This document shows positions 15,935-33,363 of a DNA stretch of 52,240 nucleotides, piece after piece. Each line of letters begins with the position of its first letter. Positions within the stretch are counted from its first letter, which is position 1. The DNA is taken from the NCBI RefSeq assembly GCF_900155735.1, contig NZ_LT707060.1, positions 377,362-429,601 on the forward strand. Reading direction: 5' to 3'. The position numbers and the translations under genes are program-made. The notes under the pieces are model-generated. The model worked only from the letters and a program-made list of their open reading frames with translations. It was not told the origin of the DNA and did no database searches. The DNA is from Intestinibacillus massiliensis (GTDB lineage: Bacteria; Bacillota; Clostridia; Oscillospirales; Butyricicoccaceae).

Positions 15935-15984
15935 GGGGGCAAGGGCGTCCGGGGCACCGGGGGCGCTTGCCCCCCGTTTTTTTT
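15935..15984 (+). terminator. Terminator of the amino-acid ABC operon
   Basis: GGGGGCAAG at 15935-15943 pairs with CTTGCCCCC at 15966-15974, with more pairing possible inside, followed by CG and eight T's to 15984. Confidence 0.85.
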
Positions 15985-16182
15985 GCAAAAAAATTTATCG
16001 CCCCGCATCCGTCCGGGCGGGGAAGCCGCCGCCGGCTACGCCGTATCCTGGGCGGCGCCACCGGTGTGCGCGGGCAGGCCGGACGGCGGGTTTACCCCCG
16101 CAACCCTTGCGCCGGCCAGTTTCCCGCCGCGTCGTTTTTCCGCGGGCAGGGTCGGTTTTGCGGGTTTTTTAGACGAAAAAAT
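15985..16182. other. GC-rich intergenic stretch without recognised features
   Basis: About 200 bases between the ABC operon terminator and the palindromic terminator before rpoB. Small GC-rich inverted repeats occur (for example CCCGC near 16003 and GCGGG near 16017). No ribosome site, coding homology or promoter is visible. Genes for L10 and L7/L12, usually found upstream of rpoB, are not here. Confidence 0.6.
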
Positions 16183-16212
16183 AAAAGCAGACGTTATAAC
16201 GTCTGCTTTTTT
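16183..16212. terminator. Perfect palindromic, probably bidirectional terminator before rpoB
   Basis: GCAGACGTTA at 16187-16196 is followed directly by its reverse complement at 16197-16206, flanked by AAAA and TTTTTT. It insulates rpoB from upstream read-through. Confidence 0.8.
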
Positions 16213-16226
16213 ATACAATAATATCC

Positions 16227-16256
16227 TTGACCCACACCACAAAATAATGGTATAAT
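16227..16256 (+). promoter_or_regulatory. rpoBC promoter
   Basis: TTGACC at 16227-16232, an 18-base spacer and a perfect TATAAT at 16251-16256. It gives a leader of about 150 bases before the rpoB start. Confidence 0.82.
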
Positions 16257-16292
16257 AAAACGCTTCACAAATTAAGGGATGTGCATAAATAC

Positions 16293-16307
16293 CTATCATT
16301 ATGATAG
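16293..16307. promoter_or_regulatory. 15-base palindrome in the rpoB leader
   Basis: CTATCATTATGATAG is a perfect odd palindrome about 30 bases after the expected transcript start. It could be a protein-binding site or a small hairpin. Its half site CTATCAT resembles that of the palindrome at 46266 next to the BlaI-type gene, but the spacing differs. Confidence 0.3.
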
Positions 16308-16412
16308 CACGCCTGATTCCCGGGCGCAAGAGGCAATTCGCAAAATTAACCACGCCTCCGGGCGTATCACATGAATACACTGAGCGGAAAGAAACGGAGT
16401 GATGGGTACAAC

Positions 16413-20147
<3,735 letters not shown>

Positions 20148-20174
20148 GGTTCGGGAAAGGAGCAACTTGAATCC

Positions 20175-23705
<3,531 letters not shown>

Positions 23706-23734
23706 AGCAGTATAACCGGTATTATTTTGGATAC

Positions 23735-23767
23735 AATAGGGGAATGGCCGCGTGCCGTTCCCCTATT
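23735..23767 (+). terminator. rpoBC terminator
   Basis: AATAGGGGAATGGC at 23735-23748 pairs with GCCGTTCCCCTATT at 23754-23767 (14 pairs, one G-U). The following ATTC is only weakly T-rich. Confidence 0.75.
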
Positions 23768-23830
23768 ATTCATCAGAGTGACGAAAAAACGCATAACCGG
23801 CAAAAACGCGTAAAATGTTTTGCGAAAAGC

Positions 23831-23859
23831 TTGACGGGGACAAAATCCGGGCGTATAAT
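23831..23859 (+). promoter_or_regulatory. Promoter of the L7Ae-like/str operon
   Basis: TTGACG at 23831-23836, a 17-base spacer and a perfect TATAAT at 23854-23859; the start codon is at 23890. Confidence 0.85.
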
Positions 23860-23889
23860 AAACAGGTATGCGGTATAGGAGGTCAATCT

Positions 23890-24153
23890 ATGCTTTCAGA
23901 ATTGCGCGCGGCGGCCAAAGTCGTCGGTGTAAAGCAGTCGAAAAAGGTCATCCGGGAAGGCGGCGCGGCGGCGGTTTTTGTCGCGGGCGACGCGGAAGAG
24001 CGGGTGACGCGGCCGATCCTTGAGCTTTGCCAGGAACTGGGGGTCCAAGTGACCGAGGTCCCGACGATGCAGGAGCTAGGGCGCGCTGCGGGCATTGATG
24101 TCGGCGCCGCTGTGGTCGTACAGGTCCAGGATACCGTAGGGAACGCTAATTAA
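23890..24153 (+). CDS. L7Ae/YbxF-like ribosomal or K-turn-binding protein
   Basis: 87 residues from the ATG at 23890, with AGGAGG close upstream; an in-frame extension to 23815 runs through the promoter and is rejected. The L7Ae fold signature is weak but present: VGVKQSKKVIREGG, AVFVAGDAEERVTRPILELC, then VPTMQELGRAAGIDVGAAVV. The family binds kink-turn RNA. In Bacillus the equivalent gene (ybxF/rplGB) sits at the same place between rpoC and rpsL, which supports the call. The stop codon lies within a small hairpin (TTAAGGGG at 24150, CCCCTTAA at 24163), a possible attenuator before rpsL. Confidence 0.88.
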   Translation: MLSELRAAAKVVGVKQSKKVIREGGAAAVFVAGDAEERVTRPILELCQELGVQVTEVPTMQELGRAAGIDVGAAVVVQVQDTVGNAN

Positions 24154-24203
24154 GGGGGAACGCCCCTTAATATAGAATATTTTATAAAGAAGGAGGAAAT
24201 ATA

Positions 24204-24623
24204 ATGCCAACCTTTAACCAGCTCGTACGCAAGGGCCGTGAGGCTGTCGTTACCAAGTCCACTGCACCGGCACTTCAGGTGGGTTACAACTCCCAGAAGA
24301 AGCAGGCAACCGATCAGTCCGCACCCCAGAAGAGAGGCGTGTGCACCACGGTTAAGACTATGACGCCGAAGAAGCCGAACTCTGCGCTTCGTAAGGTCGC
24401 CCGTGTCCGCCTGACCAATGGCATGGAGGTATCTGCCTACATCCCGGGTGTCGGCCACAACCTGCAGGAGCACTCTGTCGTTATGGTTCGCGGCGGTCGT
24501 GTAAAGGACCTGCCTGGCGTCCGTTACCACATCATCCGTGGTACCCTCGACACCCAGGGCGTTGCCAACCGTAAGCAGGCCCGTTCCAAGTATGGCGCGA
24601 AGCGCCCGAAGGCCGGCAAGTAA
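24204..24623 (+). CDS. rpsL: 30S ribosomal protein S12
   Basis: 139 residues. It takes part in the decoding centre of the small subunit. The conserved loops are [17 protein letters not shown] and [20 protein letters not shown]; the lysines whose change gives streptomycin resistance are unchanged. AAGGAGG precedes the ATG by six bases. It is the first ribosomal gene of the str operon (rpsL-rpsG-fusA-tuf). The 208 bases to rpsG are unusually long for this pair and contain a 7-pair hairpin, TGAACGG with CCGTTCA, near 24680-24700. No promoter is clear. Confidence 0.98.
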   Translation: MPTFNQLVRKGREAVVTKSTAPALQVGYNSQKKQATDQSAPQKRGVCTTVKTMTPKKPNSALRKVARVRLTNGMEVSAYIPGVGHNLQEHSVVMVRGGRVKDLPGVRYHIIRGTLDTQGVANRKQARSKYGAKRPKAGK

Positions 24624-24831
24624 GCCGCCGGCTGTTACTGCTTTTTAAGTTGAACGAAGACAGTTTCAGCAAAGCAGCATGAACGGTGCGAAGCCGTTCA
24701 CCCGCTTTGTCCTGAGCGTTTTGATATAGATGGCTACCATCTTAGGAAACCTCGGACAGGCGCCACACGTAGGCTTTTATGAGCTTTCGAGTACCAATGA
24801 AATCATACTTTATATGAAGGAGGGAAGTAAA

Positions 24832-25302
24832 GTGCCAAGAAGAGGTAATATCCCGAAGAGAGACGTTCTGCCCGATCCGCTGTATAACTCCAAGCTCGTC
24901 ACCAAGCTGGTCAACTCGATCATGCTCGACGGCAAGAAGGGCGTATCCCAGAAGGTCGTTTATGGTGCTTTTGACATTGTCCGTGAAAAGATGGGCCGTG
25001 ATCCGTTAGAGGTGTTCACCGAAGCTATGGAGAACATCATGCCGTCGCTGGAGGTTAAGGCACGCCGTGTTGGCGGTGCGACCTACCAGGTCCCGATGGA
25101 GGTCCGCCCGGAACGCCGTCAGACCCTGGGTCTGCGCTGGATCACCAAGTATTCTCGCCTCAGAAGCGAGAAGACCATGCGCGAGCGCCTGGCTGGCGAA
25201 ATCATGGACGCCTGCAATAATCTGGGCGGCTCCGTCAAGAAGCGCGAGGATACACACAAGATGGCGGAAGCAAACAAGGCATTCGCGCACTATCGCTTCT
25301 GA
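24832..25302 (+). CDS. rpsG: 30S ribosomal protein S7
   Basis: 156 residues from a GTG at 24832, exactly the family length, with AAGGAGGG upstream. An in-frame ATG at 24730 would add 34 unrelated residues and is rejected. S7 nucleates the head of the small subunit by binding 16S rRNA and in many bacteria represses its own operon. Motifs: [30 protein letters not shown] and the C-terminal [14 protein letters not shown]. fusA follows after 42 bases. Confidence 0.98.
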   Translation: MPRRGNIPKRDVLPDPLYNSKLVTKLVNSIMLDGKKGVSQKVVYGAFDIVREKMGRDPLEVFTEAMENIMPSLEVKARRVGGATYQVPMEVRPERRQTLGLRWITKYSRLRSEKTMRERLAGEIMDACNNLGGSVKKREDTHKMAEANKAFAHYRF

Positions 25303-25344
25303 TAACGCTCTGTGTAGCTTCAAGCTTACGAAAGGAGACCAAGT

Positions 25345-27450
25345 ATGCCTAGAGAGTATTCTCTTGAAAAAACCAGAAATATCGGTATTATGGCGCATAT
25401 CGACGCGGGTAAGACCACGACGACCGAGCGCATCCTGTATTATACCGGTGTAAACCATAAGATCGGCGATACCCACGACGGTACCGCCACCATGGACTGG
25501 ATGGAACAGGAGCAGGAGCGCGGTATCACGATTACCTCCGCTGCTACCACCTGCCACTGGGACGGCTCCCAGCACCAGTTCCCGGAGCACCGCATCAACA
25601 TCATCGACACCCCGGGCCACGTCGACTTTACCGTTGAGGTTGAACGTTCGCTGCGCGTCCTGGACGGTTCGGTGACCGTATTCTGTGCAAAGGGCGGCGT
25701 TGAGCCCCAGTCCGAAACCGTTTGGCACCAGGCGGACAAGTATAAGGTCCCGCGTATGGCGTTCGTCAACAAGATGGACATCATGGGCGCGGATTTCTTC
25801 AACGTTGTCGGCATGATGAAGGATCGCCTCAAGTGTAACGCGGTTCCGATCCAGCTGCCGATCGGCGCGGAGGACACCTTCAAGGGTATCGTTGACCTGA
25901 TGACGATGCGCGCGGAGGTTTACTACGACGACCTGGGCAAGGACGTCCGCGACGAGGACATCCCGGCCGACATGGCCGACCAGGCGCAGGAGTACCACGA
26001 CGCGATGGTCGAGGCGATCGCCGAGCTGGACGAGGACCTCATGATGAAGTACCTCGAGGGCGAGGAGATCACTGCGGCCGAGCTCAAGAAGGCGCTGCGC
26101 AAGGGCGTCTGCAACGTAGAGATCATCCCGGTGCTGTGCGGTACCGCATACCGCAACAAGGGCGTACAGATGCTGCTTGACGCGGTTGTCGAGTACATGC
26201 CCGCGCCGACCGATATCGCGGACATCAAGGGCGTCAACCCCAAGACCGGCGAGGAGGATTCCCGCCCGTCTTCCGACGACGCGCCGTTCTCCGCGCTCGC
26301 GTTTAAGATCGCGACCGACCCGTTTGTCGGCCGCCTGACCTTCTTCCGCGTGTATTCCGGCACGATCACGGCCGGTTCCTCGGTGCTGAACGCGACCAAG
26401 GACAACCGTGAGCGCCTGGGCCGCATCCTGCAGATGCACGCAAACCACCGTCAGGATATCGACGTGGTTTACTCCGGCGATATCGCCGCGGGCATCGGCT
26501 TCAAGAACACCACCACGGGCGATACCCTGTGTGATGAGAAGCACCCGATCATCCTTGAGTCCATGGAGTTCCCCGACCCGGTTATCCGCGTCGCGATCGA
26601 GCCCAAGACCAAGGCCGGCCAGGAGAAGATGGGCATCGCCCTGTCCAAGCTGGCGGAAGAGGACCCGACCTTCAAGACCTACACCGACGAAGAGACCGGC
26701 CAGACGATCATCGCCGGCATGGGCGAGCTCCATCTCGAGATCATCGTCGACCGCCTGCTCCGCGAGTTCAAGGTCGAGGCAAACGTCGGTTCCCCGCAGG
26801 TTGCTTACAAGGAGACCATCCGCCGCTCCGCGGACGTCGACCAGAAGTATGCACGCCAGTCCGGCGGTAAGGGCCAGTATGGCCATTGTAAGATCATTGT
26901 TGAGCCGAACGAGTCCGGCAAGGGCTACGAGTTCATCAACAAGATCGTTGGCGGCGCGATCCCGAAGGAATATATCGAGCCTGTCAACCAGGGTATCCAG
27001 GGCGCAATGCAGTCCGGTATCCTCGCGGGCTACCCGGTCGTTGACGTAAAGGTCACGTTGTATGATGGTTCCTACCATGAAGTCGACTCTTCTGAAATGG
27101 CATTTAAGATCGCCGGTTCCATGGCGTTCAAGGAAGCGATGAAGAAGGCCGACCCGGTACTGATGGAGCCCATCATGCAGGTTGACGTTATGGTCCCGGA
27201 GGAGTATATGGGCGACGTCATCGGCGACCTGAACTCCCGCCGCGGCCAGATCCAGGGCATGGAGCCGCGCGGCGGCGTCCAGGCCATCAGCGCAGCGGTC
27301 CCGCTGTCTGAGATGTTCGGCTATGCGACCACGCTGCGTTCGCGCTCCCAGGGCCGCGGCCAGTACACCATGCAGCCGAGCCACTACACCGAAGTGCCGA
27401 AGAGCATCCAGGAAAAAATTATCGATTCCCGCGCGAAAAACGATAACTAA
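25345..27450 (+). CDS. fusA: Elongation factor G
   Basis: 701 residues. This GTPase moves tRNAs and mRNA through the ribosome. GTP motifs: [14 protein letters not shown] in switch I, DTPGHVDF and NKMD. Domains II to V follow, including the domain IV tip region near [26 protein letters not shown] lies upstream of the ATG. It is cotranscribed with rpsG; tuf follows after 81 bases but has its own promoter. Confidence 0.98.
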   Translation: MPREYSLEKTRNIGIMAHIDAGKTTTTERILYYTGVNHKIGDTHDGTATMDWMEQEQERGITITSAATTCHWDGSQHQFPEHRINIIDTPGHVDFTVEVERSLRVLDGSVTVFCAKGGVEPQSETVWHQADKYKVPRMAFVNKMDIMGADFFNVVGMMKDRLKCNAVPIQLPIGAEDTFKGIVDLMTMRAEVYYDDLGKDVRDEDIPADMADQAQEYHDAMVEAIAELDEDLMMKYLEGEEITAAELKKALRKGVCNVEIIPVLCGTAYRNKGVQMLLDAVVEYMPAPTDIADIKGVNPKTGEEDSRPSSDDAPFSALAFKIATDPFVGRLTFFRVYSGTITAGSSVLNATKDNRERLGRILQMHANHRQDIDVVYSGDIAAGIGFKNTTTGDTLCDEKHPIILESMEFPDPVIRVAIEPKTKAGQEKMGIALSKLAEEDPTFKTYTDEETGQTIIAGMGELHLEIIVDRLLREFKVEANVGSPQVAYKETIRRSADVDQKYARQSGGKGQYGHCKIIVEPNESGKGYEFINKIVGGAIPKEYIEPVNQGIQGAMQSGILAGYPVVDVKVTLYDGSYHEVDSSEMAFKIAGSMAFKEAMKKADPVLMEPIMQVDVMVPEEYMGDVIGDLNSRRGQIQGMEPRGGVQAISAAVPLSEMFGYATTLRSRSQGRGQYTMQPSHYTEVPKSIQEKIIDSRAKNDN

Positions 27451-27454
27451 ACTG

Positions 27455-27483
27455 TTGCATTTTCTAGGTAAATCCAGTAGAAT
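27455..27483 (+). promoter_or_regulatory. Internal promoter for tuf
   Basis: TTGCAT at 27455-27460, a 17-base spacer and TAGAAT at 27478-27483, all between the fusA stop and the tuf ribosome site AAGGAGG. Confidence 0.65.
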
Positions 27484-27531
27484 AAGCTTATCAGTGACTG
27501 TTGATTACACACACAAGGAGGATTCACTACA

Positions 27532-28734
27532 ATGGCAAAGGAAAAGTTCGAAAGAAATAAGCCGCATATTAACATTGGCACCATCGGCCACGTTGACCAT
27601 GGCAAGACTACGCTGACCGCGGCGATCACCAAGGTCCTGGCTATGGGCGGCGCTGCTGAATACCAGGCTTACGACGCGATTGACAAGGCTCCGGAGGAGA
27701 AGGAGCGCGGCATTACGATCAACACCGCGCACGTTGAGTATCAGACGGACGCGCGTCACTATGCGCACGTTGACTGCCCGGGCCACGCCGACTATGTTAA
27801 GAACATGATCACCGGCGCTGCGCAGATGGACGGCGCGATCCTCGTCGTTTCTTCCGCTGACGGCCCGATGCCCCAGACCCGTGAGCACATCCTGCTCGCC
27901 CGTCAGGTAGGCGTTCCCTATATCGTTGTTTTCATGAACAAGGTTGACCAGGTTGACGACGAGGAGCTGCTGGATCTCGTAGAGATGGAAATCCGCGAGC
28001 TGCTGTCCTCCTACGACTTCCCGGGCGACGACATCCCGGTTATCCGCGGCTCTGCGCTGAAGGTTCTGGAGTCCGACTCCAAGGATCCGTCCGCGCCGGA
28101 GTATGCTTGCATCCGCGAGCTGATGGACGCTGTCGACAACTATATCCCGACCCCGGAGCGTAAGGCTGACCTGCCGTTCCTGATGCCGGTCGAGGACGTA
28201 TTCTCCATCACCGGTCGTGGCACCGTTGCTACCGGCCGTGTCGAGCGTGGCCAGGTCAAGATGTCCGACGAAGTTGAAATCGTCGGCCTGATGGACGCAC
28301 CCCGCAAGACCGTTGTTACCGGTATCGAAATGTTCCGCAAGCTGCTGGACTACGCTGAGGCTGGCGACAACATCGGCGCGCTGCTCCGCGGCATCCAGAA
28401 GACCGAGATCGAGCGCGGCCAGGTTCTGGCTAAGCCCGGCACGATCCACCCGCACACCAAGTTCCGCGGCCAGGTTTACGTCCTGAAGAAGGAAGAAGGC
28501 GGCCGTCACACCCCGTTCTTCAACAACTACCGCCCGCAGTTCTATTTCCGTACCACCGACGTAACCGGTGTTATCGCGCTGCCGGAAGGCACCGAGATGT
28601 GCATGCCGGGCGATAACGTCGAGATGGACGTTGAGCTGATCACCCCGATCGCGATCGAGGAAGGCCTGCGTTTCGCTATCCGTGAGGGTGGCCGTACCGT
28701 AGGTTCCGGCGTTGTTATCAAGGTTAACGAGTAA
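27532..28734 (+). CDS. tuf: Elongation factor Tu
   Basis: 400 residues. It delivers aminoacyl-tRNA to the ribosome. GTP motifs: [28 protein letters not shown] and GSALK. Domains II and III are complete, ending [17 protein letters not shown] precedes the ATG. A strong terminator follows directly, and the S10 operon that follows tuf in many Firmicutes is not here. Codon use is more T-ending than in neighbouring genes, fitting very high expression. Confidence 0.98.
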   Translation: MAKEKFERNKPHINIGTIGHVDHGKTTLTAAITKVLAMGGAAEYQAYDAIDKAPEEKERGITINTAHVEYQTDARHYAHVDCPGHADYVKNMITGAAQMDGAILVVSSADGPMPQTREHILLARQVGVPYIVVFMNKVDQVDDEELLDLVEMEIRELLSSYDFPGDDIPVIRGSALKVLESDSKDPSAPEYACIRELMDAVDNYIPTPERKADLPFLMPVEDVFSITGRGTVATGRVERGQVKMSDEVEIVGLMDAPRKTVVTGIEMFRKLLDYAEAGDNIGALLRGIQKTEIERGQVLAKPGTIHPHTKFRGQVYVLKKEEGGRHTPFFNNYRPQFYFRTTDVTGVIALPEGTEMCMPGDNVEMDVELITPIAIEEGLRFAIREGGRTVGSGVVIKVNE

Positions 28735-28763
28735 TTTTTACGCGGAAACCGCATAACGGATTT

Positions 28764-28800
28764 AAAAAGCCCCGCCTGCTGATGCAGGCGGGGCTTTTTT
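28764..28800 (+). terminator. Terminator of the str operon after tuf
   Basis: AGCCCCGCCTGC at 28768-28779 pairs perfectly with GCAGGCGGGGCT at 28784-28795, flanked by AAAA and TTTTTT. Confidence 0.93.
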
Positions 28801-28889
28801 GCGCCTGTAACCCTTCCGCACGCACGCGGCGGGCGCGGCTAGGGGAACGCTTTGCCGCATCCGCGCATAGGATGTGCCAAGGAGGGATT

Positions 28890-29198
28890 ATGGTGAGTAT
28901 TTGGCTGCAATGTGTGATCGGCGCGCTCGCGGCGGTCGGGTTTATTTGCATTTTAAAAGCGGTCTATGATATAATCTTCACAGGTTATTATCGGGCGGCG
29001 GGGCGCAGCGAACTGTTCTTGTACGGCTGTGGCTCCGACCCGAAAACGGAACAGCTGCTGAACACGGCGGAACAGGTCAGGCGGCTCTATTTGCCCGGGC
29101 TTTCCATTATCTTTGTGGAGAACGGCGACGCCGACCCGGAACGGTTCAATTATGCAAAATCCATTGCCGAGCGCAGGGATATGGAATACATAGAATAG
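28890..29198 (+). CDS. Small single-pass membrane protein of unknown function
   Basis: 102 residues from the ATG at 28890, with AAGGAGGG five bases upstream; earlier in-frame codons run into the tuf terminator. One membrane segment at about 5-28 (LQCVIGALAAVGFICILKAV). The remaining 70 residues are soluble, with the pattern of an alpha/beta domain (LFLYGCGSDPKTEQLLN, then LSIIFVENGD). No family is recognised. It is 13 bases before recD2 and probably cotranscribed with it. Confidence 0.72.
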   Translation: MVSIWLQCVIGALAAVGFICILKAVYDIIFTGYYRAAGRSELFLYGCGSDPKTEQLLNTAEQVRRLYLPGLSIIFVENGDADPERFNYAKSIAERRDMEYIE

Positions 29199-29211
29199 CG
29201 GTGGGGAACGT

Positions 29212-31452
29212 ATGCAGGAATTTTATGGGGAGCAGGTCAGCATCTGCGGTACGGTCGCACAGATCGTCTTTCAGAATAAGGAGAACGGCTACGCCGTGCT
29301 GCGCGTGCTGACCGACGCGGAGGAGGAAGTCACGGCGACGGGCTGTATCCCGAACGTGGGCGTCGGCGAGGAGCTGGTGCTGACTGGGCAGTGGACAACG
29401 CACCCGAGCTACGGCGACCAGTTCGCGGCGGAGCTGTTCGAGCGTTCGCTGCCGACGACGGTGCGCGGCATTGCGGATTACCTCGCGTCCGGGCTAATCC
29501 GCGGCGTTGGGCCAAAGCTGGCCGCGAAGATCGCCGGCCGCTTTGGAGAGGACGCGTTCGACGTGCTGGCGGATACCCCGGAGCGGCTGACGGAAATCCG
29601 GGGCATCACCCCCCAGAAGGCCGAGGCCATCGGGCGGCAGTTCCAGGAGCAGGGCGAAATCCGGATGCTGATGGATTTCCTGACCGAACACGGCCTGCCG
29701 CTCAGCCTGACGGCGTCACTGTACAAGCGGATGGGGGCGGACGCCGTCGAGGCGCTGCATGAAAATCCGTACCTGCTGTGCGACGAATACTATAACGTGG
29801 ATTTCAAAATTGCGGACGGCCTGGCCGGGCAGCTCGGCCTGCCGCGCACCAGCCCGGAACGCGTTGACGCAGGGCTGCTGTACACGCTGACCTTCAACCT
29901 CGGCAACGGGCACACGTTTATCCCGGTCGAAAAGCTCGTCGCGGCGACGTGCGGCCTGCTGGCGGACGAGGAGGGATTTGACCAGGAGGGCGTCGAGCAG
30001 GGGCTAATCCGGCTCGAGGAGGCCGGGCAGCTGGTGCGCGAGCATATCTGCGGCCGCGACGCGGTCTACCTGCGGCAGATGCATGAGGCCGAAAGCTACC
30101 TTGCGGAAACGCTTGGGCGTATGGCGGCGCACAGCTATACGTATGACTTCGACGTGGACGAGCTGCTTGCCGCGCTCGAAGCCGGTTCCGAGCTGGAATA
30201 CGCGCCGCTGCAGCGCGAGGCGATCGCGACGGCGGCGAAGAACGGCCTTGTCATCCTGACGGGCGGCCCCGGCACCGGCAAGACCACGACGGTGCGCGGC
30301 ATGCTGCACGTATTCGAGGCGCTCGGGCTGACGATCCAGCTTGCCGCCCCGACCGGGCGCGCGGCCAAGCGCCTTTCCGAGCTGTGCGGTATGGAGGCGC
30401 GCACGATCCACCGCCTGCTGGAGGCCGGCTACGGCGCGGGCGGGCGGCTGGCGTTCCAGCGCAGCGCAACAAACCCGCTGGACTGCGACGTTGTGATCCT
30501 GGACGAGGTCTCCATGGTCGATATCGCGCTGATGCAGGCGCTCGTGGAAGCGCTGCCGCACGGCGCGCGCCTGGTGCTGGTGGGCGACGCCGACCAGCTC
30601 CCGCCGGTCGGCCCGGGCAACTTCCTGCGCGACCTGATCGCGTCCGGCAAGGTGCCGACCACGCACCTGACCGAAATCTTCCGGCAGGCGCAGCAGAGCG
30701 ATATCGTCATGAACGCGCATGCGATCAACGAGGGGCACGAGCCGCACGCCTCGGCGAAGGACGGCGACTTCTTCATAATGAAGAAGGCAGACCCAGCCGC
30801 GGTCATCCAGACCGTCGCCGAGCTGTGCCGCGAGCGCCTGCCGCGCTATTACGGCTTCAACCCGTCGCAAATCCAGGTGCTTGCCCCCGCCAAACGCCAG
30901 GGCGCGGGGACGTATGCGCTCAACCGGATGCTGCAGGAGGCGCTGAACCCGCCCGCCGAGGGCAAGGCAGAAAAGCGCTTCGGCGACACGGTCTTCCGCC
31001 AGGGCGACCGCGTCATGCAGGTGCGCAATAATTATGATATCCTGTGGGAGCGCGAGGACGGCAAGGAAGCCGGCAGCGGCATGTTCAACGGCGACGTTGG
31101 GGAGATCCTGCAGATTTTCCCGGCGCAGGAGTGCCTGCTCATCCGCTTTGACGACAAAATGGCCACGTATACCTTCGATATGCTCGGCGAACTGGAACTG
31201 GCTTACGCGATGACCGTGCACAAGGCGCAGGGCAGCGAGTTTGACGCGGTCATCGTCGCGCTGTCGTCCGGCGTGTCCCGCCGCCTGCTCACGCGCAACA
31301 TCCTTTACACGGCGATCACCCGCGCGCGGCGGCTGCTCGTGCTCGTGGGCAGCAGCGACGTGATCGCCTACATGGTACAGAACAACACCAAGGGCAGGCG
31401 CTACAGCGCGCTGCGCGCCCGCCTTGCAGCCGAGGGGGAGGAAGGCCGGTGA
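29212..31452 (+). CDS. recD2: RecD2-type ATP-dependent DNA helicase
   Basis: 746 residues, the size of Bacillus/Deinococcus RecD2. The N-terminal part has an OB-like domain (VAQIVFQNKENGYAVLRV) and two helix-hairpin-helix segments (GVGPKLAAKIAGRFG, ITPQKAEAIGRQF). The SF1B helicase core shows Walker A GGPGTGKTTT, APTGRAAKRLSE, Walker B VVILDEVSMVD, GDADQLPPVGPG and the motif VI block LYTAITRARRLLVLVG. It unwinds DNA 5' to 3' in repair and acts without RecB or RecC. It overlaps comFC by four bases. Confidence 0.95.
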   Translation: MQEFYGEQVSICGTVAQIVFQNKENGYAVLRVLTDAEEEVTATGCIPNVGVGEELVLTGQWTTHPSYGDQFAAELFERSLPTTVRGIADYLASGLIRGVGPKLAAKIAGRFGEDAFDVLADTPERLTEIRGITPQKAEAIGRQFQEQGEIRMLMDFLTEHGLPLSLTASLYKRMGADAVEALHENPYLLCDEYYNVDFKIADGLAGQLGLPRTSPERVDAGLLYTLTFNLGNGHTFIPVEKLVAATCGLLADEEGFDQEGVEQGLIRLEEAGQLVREHICGRDAVYLRQMHEAESYLAETLGRMAAHSYTYDFDVDELLAALEAGSELEYAPLQREAIATAAKNGLVILTGGPGTGKTTTVRGMLHVFEALGLTIQLAAPTGRAAKRLSELCGMEARTIHRLLEAGYGAGGRLAFQRSATNPLDCDVVILDEVSMVDIALMQALVEALPHGARLVLVGDADQLPPVGPGNFLRDLIASGKVPTTHLTEIFRQAQQSDIVMNAHAINEGHEPHASAKDGDFFIMKKADPAAVIQTVAELCRERLPRYYGFNPSQIQVLAPAKRQGAGTYALNRMLQEALNPPAEGKAEKRFGDTVFRQGDRVMQVRNNYDILWEREDGKEAGSGMFNGDVGEILQIFPAQECLLIRFDDKMATYTFDMLGELELAYAMTVHKAQGSEFDAVIVALSSGVSRRLLTRNILYTAITRARRLLVLVGSSDVIAYMVQNNTKGRRYSALRARLAAEGEEGR

Positions 31453-32096
31453 AGCTGATACGCGCCCTGTTCCCGCAGCGGTGCGTGCTGTGCCGCTGCC
31501 GCCTTGCAGCCAAGGGGGACGCGGTGCTGTGCCCGTCCTGCGCCGCGCAGGTGCGCACGGAGTACCGCACGCAGGGTCAGGTGCTGGTGGACGGGACGGA
31601 CGGCGCAGCCGCCGCGCTGCTCTACCGCGGGCGCGTGCGCGAGGCGATGCACCGCTACAAATTCAGCCGCGCCAAGGGCTATGCGCGGTGGTTCGCTGCA
31701 CAGCTCGCCCCGGTGGTCGGCGTATGGCTCGACGACTGGCGGCCGGACTGCGTGACCTATGTGCCGGTCGGCGCCGCGCGATATTGGGGGCGCGGGTACA
31801 ACCAAAGCGCGCTGGTCGCGCGCCGCATCGCCAAACAGTTCGGCCTGCCGTGCGTGCCGCTGCTGCGGAAGTCCGCATTTATTGGCCGTCAATCCGCCAA
31901 AAACCATGCACAGCGCAGCAAAAACGTGCAGCATGCCTTCCATTTGCGCAGAAACGCGCAAACAGCGGGGAAGCGCATCCTGCTGGTCGACGACGTGCTG
32001 ACCACCGGCGCGACGCTGTCCGCCTGCGCGCATGTGCTGCGGGAGGGCGGCGCCGAACGGGTTTTCGTTGTCGCAATGACAAAAACACCCGGTTAA
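31449..32096 (+). CDS. comFC: ComFC-like phosphoribosyltransferase-family competence protein
   Basis: 215 residues. A zinc-ribbon start has Cys12, Cys15, Cys28 and Cys31 (RCVLCRC, LCPSC). The phosphoribosyltransferase fold follows, with the conserved YVPVGAARYWGRGYNQSALVA-type block split by family spacing, and the PRPP loop LLVDDVLTTGATLSA. Family members assist uptake of single-stranded DNA during transformation and may have a repair role; no other competence gene is visible here. The start lies four bases inside recD2, so the two are coupled. Confidence 0.93.
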   Translation: MKLIRALFPQRCVLCRCRLAAKGDAVLCPSCAAQVRTEYRTQGQVLVDGTDGAAAALLYRGRVREAMHRYKFSRAKGYARWFAAQLAPVVGVWLDDWRPDCVTYVPVGAARYWGRGYNQSALVARRIAKQFGLPCVPLLRKSAFIGRQSAKNHAQRSKNVQHAFHLRRNAQTAGKRILLVDDVLTTGATLSACAHVLREGGAERVFVVAMTKTPG

Positions 32097-32149
32097 ACGC
32101 TGCAAATAAGGTGCAAAACAGGGAAATCTTAAAAAGATGCCCAGGCTAC

Positions 32150-32177
32150 TTGCAAAATAATTTATATCCGATATAAT
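32150..32177 (+). promoter_or_regulatory. Promoter of the mreB-like gene
   Basis: TTGCAA at 32150-32155, a 16-base spacer and a perfect TATAAT at 32172-32177; the gene starts at 32256. Confidence 0.65.
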
Positions 32178-32255
32178 AATGTGTAGTATGCCGCAGTGGC
32201 GGTTTTTTGCATTTGAGAAGGATAAATTTGTAGATAGATTGATTGAGGTGTCTGA

Positions 32256-33284
<1,029 letters not shown>

Positions 33285-33310
33285 TTTCACATCCTGTTGC
33301 TTGATAACAA

Positions 33311-33346
33311 CAAACGGCTGGAACCAATCGGTTTCCAGCCGTTTTT
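33311..33346 (+). terminator. Terminator after the mreB-like gene
   Basis: AAACGGCTGGAA at 33312-33323 pairs with TTCCAGCCGTTT at 33333-33344, followed by TT. It ends only 10 bases before the ribosome site of the next gene, so it would also cut read-through into it. Confidence 0.82.
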
Positions 33347-33363
33347 GCGTAAAGGAGGTTTTT

